NCBI RefSeq assembly: GCF_965363235.1
Contig: NC_134846.1
Span: 73,506,724 to 73,570,723, forward strand
Length of the DNA: 64,000 bases
Direction: 5' to 3'
Source of the DNA: Mytilus galloprovincialis
Taxonomy: Eukaryota; Mollusca; Bivalvia; Mytilida; Mytilidae
A program made the position numbers and the translations under genes. Position 1 is the first letter of the stretch. The number at the start of each line of letters is the position of its first letter. Of this stretch, positions 57,001 through 64,000 are shown in pieces. The notes under the pieces are model-generated. The model made no database searches, was not told the origin of the DNA, and saw only the letters and a program-made list of their open reading frames with translations.

Positions 57001-59761
57001 TCATTTTTATAAAATTGGGAAATTTATAATGAAAGATGAATTTGACTGGAACTTCAATTTGCAGACCCCCTTTTGAGAGGTAAACCCTAATTTGAAATAA
57101 GACCCCTTATTGTCAGTGATGATACATAAATAGACCTTCAAATCTGCACATATAGTCATTTTAGGCATGAAAATGGTTTAAATGAGTGTTTTTCAGTTTG
57201 TATCCATGCACAATTACTACTGAGACTGCACTGTTTGGGAAAAAAGTTGTCTTTTTGGGAATAATTTTAAGCCATTTTTTTTTCAAATTGGGATTTTTCT
57301 CCAGGGGAAAAAGCCTTTATTCTCCATTAATTTAAGGCAAACAATTTCACTGAGACAATAATAGAGGCAATTAAACGGAAAACTATGCATCCCTTTCAAT
57401 AATTCAAACTTTCATGCAAAATAATTAGCAATTAAGGTGTTTTTTATCAGGAATTTTAAACAGCATTAAACCAACAATCCTGTAAAATGTTCAACTGGTT
57501 AAAAAATGCATAAAAAATATCCAATACCTCATATATTTAATTTCAAATACACATTTAGCATGTTTAGTTGAGAGAGAAAAAAAATATATATATCCCAAAA
57601 AAATGTGAATAAAATTAAGTGAATATTTCTGGACAAAGCCATAAAAAAGAATATGTTTGTTTGCCTTAACCCTAACTACCTAGAAAATAGCTGCCTACTC
57701 ACAATCTTTTATTGCCTTGATTAGAAAAAGTTTTTTTTTAATCAGATATGGCATGATAAAAAAAAAATCTGACACTTCCATTTTTCAAGATTTCTTAAAT
57801 AAAAAAAAGAAATTGGCTTCTTACAATGTAATTACCCACTGTCTCTACCTTCATGACCTTTGGGTAGGGATTGGGCAAACCAAAATATTTTTTAGTGTGG
57901 CCCAACCTCTTCTTATTCAACTCTTCTTGTGTAAATACAGAAAAAATTCTGGACAACCCATTACTTCATTTTACTGTTTTTGCTTAAAACTATGTTAAAC
58001 TACAACATGACAACAATCAAGTGCTGATTTAACCAGGTGCCGATTTGACTAGAATTCGACTGCATGAGACATGGTAGATTTCTTAAATTTAACAGAGTAG
58101 AGTGTACAGTCAGGGATATAACTCTATAGGGTTATTACAGGAAAATAACATACATTTGTTATTGTAGACTTAAAAATCAAAGAACTGTGATAACATACGT
58201 ATGTTACATGTTTCAAAGGGACAATATACATTATTAGTTTCATTAAAATTTGTAAAAGTTCTATTGATATTACTTTTGTCTATATGTATACTTAACTATT
58301 GAAAGATATAACAGTTCATAGTTTGCCATTTTGCATAATACACCTATATGTTATCACAGAAAAAATATGCTTGTAATAACTAAAGGGTGTTATCACAGCT
58401 TCTCTATATCACTTCAAAGGATTTGCTCAGACATAGATCATGCTTTATTACAATGTATTTTAATTTATTGTAAGAAATAATGACCAGAGCATGTATTGAG
58501 GTTCTGCGCAAGTTTCTCAGTAATTCCCAAGTGTCTTATATAATAAGTTACATTCCTTTAATAACTAAGCCTTGTTATTACAGCTAAGTTTATCCCTTAA
58601 TAGCCTCGTCTCATTGATTTACCATGGTTAATCAAAACTGTATTAATATAATTAAGAAATTAGTTATCAAGGCTATGCATTTAGTTTCTGCGCAAAGTCT
58701 CAAGAGTTCCCTAGAGCCCACTATAAATGAAATAATTTTACAAATATCAAACATATGTTATTCTTCTTGTGGGTGTCGATGAGAACGGACGTGAAATTTT
58801 TGCAGAGAGAATCCATCAACAACATCCAAATTAGTCTTCTAAATTGCTTTCTTGGATGCATTTTATCATCCATAGAATATATACTTTCAATTTCGGTCAT
58901 TATTTTCTTGTTGAGGAAAACCTCTGCAGATATTTTCAGGTATGTTTGAGACACGTGCTCTGCCCATATGGGAACCATTAGTAGTTTCCATAGGAAACTA
59001 TCAGACCTATCATTTGAAGTCTGAGAGTTCTTGCTGTTCTCCTAATGGTTCGGTAGTTTCTTTCCGAGATCCTATTCAGTAGGATTTTCGGCTTTCCTCT
59101 ACCTTGATACAGCAGGGCATTTGGTAGTGTCGGTTTTGATAGATTTTGTCCTAACCGATTCCTCGTTATTACCTTAGACGTATTTTGCCAAGGCATTTGT
59201 GGGGCATCCGGGGTGACCCTCTCCCATTCAAAACACACAGATATTAAAAACGGATATTTGATACATAGAAAAAAAAACTTTTTATACTTTGAGGACTGAG
59301 CGAATCAGGTGAGTGTGTGAGTTCGTATGTTTTATTTGATTGCATTGTATTTATGTTTTGGGAAGGTTAACTTTCTGGTAATAAGACCCGTCACGGCCTG
59401 GCTGGGGAATTGGGTAGGCAAATGCTCACATTAATCTGTACCGATACAGGCTCCAAATGTCCTCCTTTATACGCCATAACTATGGTGGTGCTCCTATTTA
59501 AAGGAGATTCATACGGAGACAAGAAGAAGAAGTTATTCTGTTATTACAGATTTAGAAAATTTTAGGAAGAAAATCTGTAATAACACACACGTTATTTTCT
59601 GTAAATAACCCTATAGAGTTATATGTAGAATCAGTATTTTCAATTTCTTTATTCCCTTTACGTTTACCTTCTCTCATCTTTTGGTCCAACTCGTCTATTG
59701 TAGGTTCTATCAATTCCCATCCATCTGGTGGAGGTTTTCTACTTCTTTTCACTTTCGGCAT
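51029..59761 (-). CDS. BUD31: BUD31 (G10) spliceosome factor, four coding exons
   Basis: BUD31/G10 is a small nuclear zinc-binding protein of the activated and catalytic spliceosome, conserved from yeast to human. Exons 59761-59668, 54511-54389, 52840-52674 and 51079-51029 join in frame to 144 residues, exactly the human length. The start [20 protein letters not shown] has the basic nuclear signal; the middle reads [20 protein letters not shown]. The Cys-rich end includes [20 protein letters not shown] and [12 protein letters not shown], the conserved zinc-cluster cysteines. All introns are GT-AG (5156, 1548 and 1594 bp). A few substitutions against human are visible (ENMADKN for EGYADKN, ATNC for GTNC). 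The gene looks functional. Confidence 0.97.
51960..52558 (+). mobile_element. hAT-like element, shorter copy
   Basis: It starts CAGTGATTTTGCTAGCGCTC and matches 62171-62796 at about 95% by eye, ending near GCATGCGTGAAAGTAT...TTTGACTA. The right terminus seen in the longer copy is missing, so this copy is truncated or internally deleted. It lies in BUD31 intron 3. Imperfect CATAAC words occur at both edges. Confidence 0.75.
52674..52840 (-). CDS. BUD31: BUD31 coding exon 3
   Basis: The acceptor TTTTCAG ends at 52841 and the donor GTAAGT starts at 52673. It encodes [20 protein letters not shown], then [13 protein letters not shown] and the first Cys clusters, ending in phase 0 at KLEA. Confidence 0.96.
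53623..54090. repeat. 58-bp minisatellite, about 8 copies
   Basis: Head-to-tail copies of a 58-bp unit (GGAGTAGTAGAGAGTTTGTC, then AATACAACATGAGGACAACA and CACAACACCAAAT) are almost identical; a few carry ATTAGG for ATGAGG. It is in BUD31 intron 2, about 300 bp from exon 2. The near identity suggests recent expansion and probable length variation between individuals. Confidence 0.95.
54389..54511 (-). CDS. BUD31: BUD31 coding exon 2
   Basis: The acceptor ATTACAG ends at 54512 and the donor GTAATG starts at 54388. The exon encodes [20 protein letters not shown] and [11 protein letters not shown], the central helical part. Confidence 0.96.
54918..55698. mobile_element. 781-bp TIR element with 5-bp duplication
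   Basis: The ends are CAGTCAGGGGACTTACTTAA at the left and the mirror of CAGTCAGGGGACTTATTTAA at the right, flanked by GTAAT on both sides (54913-54917, 55699-55703). The middle has internal AAGTGATTT-type inverted words but no coding frame. It is non-autonomous and lies in BUD31 intron 1. The 5-bp duplication does not settle the superfamily. Confidence 0.85.
56484..58057. mobile_element. 1.57-kb TIR element with 9-bp duplication
   Basis: The 9-bp word GACTGCATG flanks it exactly (56475-56483, 58058-58066). The left end GGTACAAGTCAAATTGGCAC and the mirror of the right end (GAATTCTAGTCAAATCGGCACC on the other strand) share AGTCAAATYGGCACC. Three more AGTCAAATCGGCACC-like words follow inside the left end. 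The interior is AT-rich and contains a decayed LINE RT fragment. The 9-bp duplication suggests a Mutator-like element. It lies in BUD31 intron 1. Confidence 0.85.
56822..57010 (-). pseudogene. LINE reverse transcriptase fragment
   Basis: The minus-strand frame [14 protein letters not shown], then [12 protein letters not shown] and FLVKFLKNK, follows the wording of LINE RT motifs 1-2 (PIFKKGD..NYRPISLLNxLGK). It is short and altered, and lies inside the 56484-58057 TIR element. It may have been captured by it or inserted into it. Confidence 0.5.
58116..59624. mobile_element. 1.5-kb TIR element beside BUD31 exon 1
   Basis: Inverted ends of about 50 bp (ATATAACTCTATAGGGTTAT at the left, mirrored at the right). 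The motif GTTATYACAG occurs about eight to ten times in both orientations, concentrated near the ends (58131, 58185, 58350, 58391, 58575, 59539, 59573). The target duplication is unclear because the ends are TA-rich (TATA possible). Two abutting minus-strand open frames lie in the middle (59238-58978 and 58978-58721). The right end is about 44 bp from the exon 1 splice donor. Confidence 0.7.
58721..59238 (-). CDS. Two abutting open frames of unknown nature
   Basis: Frames of 86 and 85 codons on the minus strand meet at a TAATG overlap near 58978. The first contains [16 protein letters not shown] and the second [20 protein letters not shown] and [12 protein letters not shown]. The composition is protein-like, but I recognise neither. 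They could be the two halves of one decayed transposon gene. They sit inside the 58116-59624 TIR element. Confidence 0.25.
59668..59761 (-). CDS. BUD31: BUD31 coding exon 1
   Basis: ATG at 59761; the exon ends at 59668 before the donor GTAAAC, splitting the codon for Ala in MREA. It encodes the invariant N-terminus. A TIR element ends only about 44 bp into the intron that follows. Confidence 0.96.
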
Positions 59762-59769
59762 TTTGATGT

Positions 59770-60470
59770 TTATGAAATATGGACAGGAAGGATTGACAAT
59801 ACGTTTTGGTTACACTAAAAGAGTGTTTATTTCCGGTACATATATATAAAACGCTAAAGTTTAGCAGACTTAATGTGGTAAATTATAAATATTACAGTCA
59901 ATATGATTTTAAACAAAATTAATTAATCGTTTTAATATATTTTCATACATGAAAAACTTCATGAAACAATTCAATATATTTTTATTGAGACCGAAAGTGC
60001 AGCCTTATTTTCTCTTCTTCCAATGTGGACACACAGACAGAGCAAAGTGTGAATTTACTACTTTTCACTGTATACACAAACAATACAGAGTAAACGACGA
60101 AAAACATTTGATATCCCATTTGAACAAGTCAGAAATATATACTAAAATGCCACGAGGTATATAAGCTAATACTTTTGTAGAATTAAGAAGAAAAAATAGG
60201 GATGTCAGAAATATAATTATGTTTACATCTTTCCCACCAAAAAGATAGTTTTATACCATCTGTTTCTATACAATTGTTAAGGTTCATCATAACATTAACA
60301 AACAGACAAATATGGCTGTATTTACATGCCGAAAACTACTCCAAGTACAGACTTACCTGTGAAGTTGGAAAAGTTTTAATGCCTAACATCCACTAGATAT
60401 ATAAAAGTTAAATGCATTTTTGTGTTTCTTTATCTTATCTTACAAATTTTTACCAGAAGGTTCAATACCA
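59770..60470. other. BUD31 upstream flank
   Basis: AT-rich sequence between BUD31 and the repeats to the right. A 71-codon plus-strand frame at 59949-60164 has no recognisable motif, and I do not call it a gene. No TATA or CpG cluster stands out. Confidence 0.4.
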
Positions 60471-61400
60471 CTAACGGAAGGTTGGGATTGATTTTTGGGG
60501 GTTATGGTCCCAATAGTTTTGGAATTAGGTGCCCAAAATAAGCATTTTTATACGCCCGTCAAAGTTTTGACGGGACATATTATGTTATACAAATGTCCGT
60601 CTGTCTGTCCAGCGTAAACATGTTGCACCATAACTTGAGAACAACTTATCCAAATTTCATGAAACTTATTATAGTTGTTTCTTATGATGGTCAAATGATC
60701 TGTATACTTTTTGGTGAAAATAAGATTAAAAGTTTTTGAGATACGACACTTTGTAACTAAAATAGGGGGGTGGGAGGGGGGTTTCACATGTAGCACCATA
60801 TATCAAAAACAATTTTTGATTATTGCTTAAAACTTTACAAAATTCTCAGTTATATTAATCTTAAGATCTGTATACTTTTTGGTGACGATTCAAAGTTTCA
60901 TATTTGAGTTATTTTGTAAAAAAGGGGGAGGGGGTTTTTACATGTCGCGCCGTATCTCAAAAACAATTTATGATTATTGCTTAAAACTTTACACACTTCT
61001 TTGTTATATTAATCTTAAGATCTGTATACTTTTTGGTGATGATTCAAAATTTTATTTTGCAGTTATTTAGTATTTTGTAAAAAAGGAGGAGGGTTTTTTT
61101 ACATGTCGCGCCGTATCTCAAAAACAATTTATGATTATTGCTTAAAACAAAAAACACTTCTTTGTTATATTAATCTAAAGATCTGTATACTTTTTGGTTT
61201 TGATTCAAAATTTTATTTTAGTGATATTTAGTAAAAAAAAATGTGGGGGGGGGGGGGGTCATATCATATGTCCCCCCGTATCTCAAAAACAATATATGGT
61301 TATTGCTTAAAACTTTCTCAGAAAATATTTATGATTATTGCATTAAACTTTCACACAAGATGACAGGCGTATCATGCGCTCATGGCGCAGCTGTTTATTT
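60470..61400 (+). repeat. CGCCCGTCAAAGTTTTGACGGG repeat with ~130-bp units
   Basis: It starts at TACGCCCGTCAAAGTTTTGA (60551), a known bivalve repeat opening, and ends near GACAGGCGTATCATGCGCTC. Between lie about four tandem units with GATCTGTATACTTTTTGGTG (about 60697, 60865, 61018 and 61178), each followed by a G-rich tract and CCGTATCTCAAAAACAAT. The flanking TTGGGGGTTATGGTCCCAATA words belong to the repeat at 48690. Confidence 0.7.
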
Positions 61401-61736
61401 TAGTTTTCTAACAATAACTTGTGTGTAAGTGTAGGAATCTCTCTGAAATTATACCACAAGTTTCCATACCATAGAGGTATAGTTAGTATTGATTTTGGGG
61501 GTTATGGTCTCAATAGTTTAGGAATTAGGGGCCAAAAAGGGATCCCAATAGAAGCATTTTTGTAGTGGCTGAAAATATTTTGGAATTAGGGGCAAAAAAG
61601 GGGGGAAAACTAGGTTTTTCTGGTCAATGGACGTTTAAGACAATTTAAAAGCAGTGTAATTGAGGTAGTTCATAAACATTTAACATACAATGTTTGCCAT
61701 GAGTATTTTCAGATTAACATCCCTTATACTACTTGT

Positions 61737-63790
61737 TAGCTCACCTGGCCCAAAGGGCCCAGTGAGCTTTTCTCATCATTTGGCGTCCGTCGTCTGTTGT
61801 CGTAACTTTTACAAAAATCTTCTCCTCTGAAACTACTGTGCCAAATTAAACTAAACTTGGCCACAATCATCATTGGGGTATCTAGTTTAAAAAAATTGTG
61901 TGGCGTGGCCCGGCCAACCAACCAAGATGGCCGCCATGGCTAAAAAAAAAACGTAGGGGTAAAATGCAGTTTTTGGCTTATCACTCAAAAACCAAAGCAT
62001 TTAGAGCAAATCTGACATTGGGTAAAATTGTTTATCAGGTCAAGATCTATCTGCCCTGAAATTTTCAGATGAATCGGACACTCTGTTGATAGGTTACTGC
62101 CCCTGAATTAGTAATTTTAAGGAAATTTTTCTGTTTTGGGTTATTATCTTGAATATTATTATAGATAGAGCAGTGATTTTGCTAGCGCTCGTCACTTTCG
62201 TATTTTACGAAAGGGTTTTCTCATTGACGAAAGTATTTCAAATCAATTTCGTCACTTTAATTTTGAAAGTGTAAAAAAAATTTCGCAATAAAAACTATAA
62301 ATCTACCTGTCTTCATGTTTTTGACAAGTTTATGACCTCCAGGTAATTAACATTTTCAACAGGTGTTACAAGTTGTGATTACAACTAATCCGCTTATCGC
62401 CATCAGATGGGTCACTTATCCGTAATTTATTAATTAACCCCATAATTGAATGACCATCATAATTATTTCCCCAGGAAAATCAGTCAGTCGGCATTTCAAC
62501 AACCAGGAGTATAATTTCGTTATTTAATCAAAAATGTAACAACCCGGACAGTTCGCATTTGAATTTCAATATTTCCAAAACGATCACAATCTGAAGTTAG
62601 TTTGTCGTAGATTCGTCATTCGAAGGCATTTTCGTCATATTTGATTTAAATTTTCATCAAAAACTTTCGACAATTTCCATTTAAAATAAAGAACTTTCAT
62701 GTGTTTATTCAAAAAGTTCACGAGAAATGTTTTAAACAGGTGCTTCGATCCTGTATTGTGTTCTACGCATGCGTGAAAGTATCCTTTTGACTATTTATAG
62801 ACATTTAAAAAAAACGTAAAATACGAAATCATTTAGAATCAATTAAACGAGAGACAAATATATATCTCTTACTAAAGGAATTTAAATCGAAAAATAATAA
62901 TTTCCCGATGAATCCGGACTCGTTTTGAATTTATTATCCACGTGTCACTTCCCGTTTTCGTTTCATTTTAAAACCGAAAGTAGTAAACGTGATCTATTGT
63001 TGATTTGTTTACAACCTCCTTTCAGTCATTATAATCGTTCCAAAAAGGATATAATACATTTCCAACTTGATAGAAATGATATCCAAATATCGACTTAGAC
63101 GTTTTATAAGGATAATGATTATGCAGTAAAATAATCATTGCAAATTAATTTCTGCTGTGATTCCTTGTTTAAAAAAAATAGAATCCAACTTTTGTTGTTC
63201 AGGAATGACCCCTGGAATAAACTGAAGAGAAATTGTGAACTAAATTTGTGGATTCCACGTCAGAATCTTTCATAATAATGGCCAATACAGTCAAATCATA
63301 CAATAACTGCCAATCATGCTGGTGCCTCAATCCCCTAAAAATCTGACCAAGTCAAAAGATGAAGCTAGTAATATACATCATTGTTCTATTGCTTATACAC
63401 AAAATAAGGTTGATTTTAATAGCGCGCAAAAGTGACTAAAGCCCTCAAAATCCTAGCTTAAACCCTGGATAGAGATAAACTTTAAACACCAATAATGTTC
63501 AGCAAAATAAGATTTACAAATAAGTCAACATGACCGAAATGGTCAGTTGACCCCTTTAGGAGTTATTGCCCTTTATAGTCAATTTTTAACCATTTTTCGT
63601 AAATCTTAGTAATCTTTTACAAATATCTTCTCCTCTGAAACTACTGGGCCAAATTAATCCAAACTTGGCCACAATCATCTTTGGGGTATGTAGTTTAAAA
63701 AATGTGTCCGTGACCCGACCATCCAACCAAGATGGCCGCCATGGCTAAAAAGGTAAACATCACAAAGGTATCTAGGATGAACTCCGTAGC
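61737..63790 (+). repeat. AGCTCACCTGGCCCAAAGGG dispersed repeat, split by a hAT-like insertion
   Basis: The opening AGCTCACCTGGCCCAAAGGG is a familiar bivalve repeat. The module CTTCTCCTCTGAAACTACTG to AACCAAGATGGCCGCCATGG occurs twice (about 61820-61940 and 63628-63745), so the unit is about 490 bp once the insertion at 62171-63467 is set aside. Non-coding. Confidence 0.75.
62171..63467 (+). mobile_element. hAT-like element, longer copy (1.3 kb)
   Basis: It begins CAGTGATTTTGCTAG and ends with the mirror of CAGGGTTTAAGCTAG (11 of 15 positions shared). The flanks GATAGAG (62164-62170, 63468-63474) are a 7-bp direct repeat, or 8 bp with one mismatch. Joining the flanks restores the host repeat (ATAGATAGAG to ATAAAC). 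No transposase frame is seen, so it is non-autonomous. It shares its first ~620 bp with 51960-52558. Confidence 0.8.
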
Positions 63791-64000
63791 AGGAGTGATC
63801 TGTTGAGTACTGAGAAAAATTGTTTTTCAAATAATACTCTGAATTGTATTTGCCTAAATGTATGTGGGTTGAGATAGAAGCTTAAGTCTCCTGAATTTCA
63901 GGAACTGATGCTGATGTATGATATACTTAGGCCAAATAAAAAAGTATGTGTGGTTCCAGTTACATCTGAAAAAAAGTTAGGGTAGGTAGGTAGGGATTTT

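Noticed and set aside
59380-59540. tRNA-like or SINE-like look of the G-rich stretch ending in AAGAAGAAGAAG
   Set aside because: I could not place A and B boxes or a cloverleaf; it lies inside the 58116-59624 TIR element and is left unnamed.
59949-60164. 71-codon frame divergent from BUD31
   Set aside because: No recognisable motif, no supporting splice structure, and ordinary composition for AT-rich DNA.

Overview
The window looks like about 64 kb of nuclear DNA from a bivalve mollusc, most likely a mussel close to Mytilus. It is AT-rich, its genes are split by introns, and it is packed with dispersed repeats that I recognise from memory as typical of Mytilus and its relatives. No database search was possible, so the taxon is an inference.

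Two host genes can be reconstructed exon by exon, both on the minus strand. TMEM26 has three coding exons (41028-40835, 40616-40460, 10625-9861) that splice in frame to a protein of about 371 residues, close to the human length of 368. Its second intron is about 29.8 kb. BUD31 (the G10 spliceosome factor) has four coding exons (59761-59668, 54511-54389, 52840-52674, 51079-51029) that splice in frame to exactly 144 residues, the usual length of the family. No other host protein gene could be supported.

Layout. 0.24-6.74 kb: a young Ngaro-type tyrosine-recombinase retroelement on the minus strand, with the diagnostic split direct repeats. 7-9.5 kb: intergenic, with a promoter-like cluster (CRE, ETS, E2F, splice donor) near 7.6 kb. 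9.86-41.03 kb: TMEM26. Its intron 2 holds hairpin MITEs, an 8.9-kb terminal-inverted-repeat (TIR) element carrying an array of about 27 satellite units, a LINE split by a small inversion, a 6.7-kb foldback element with an 11-bp target duplication, and elements nested several levels deep inside it. 41-51 kb: intergenic, with dispersed repeats. 51.03-59.76 kb: BUD31, whose intron 1 is mostly three neighbouring TIR elements, two with clean target duplications; intron 2 has a 58-bp minisatellite and intron 3 a hAT-like copy. 60-64 kb: dispersed bivalve repeats and a second, longer hAT-like copy.

The most unusual items are the satellite-bearing TIR element (15057-23960), the foldback element (31588-38297) and the nest of elements inside it, and the cluster of TIR elements in BUD31 intron 1. 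The two genes show no functional link to each other; the introns act mainly as a reservoir of mobile DNA.
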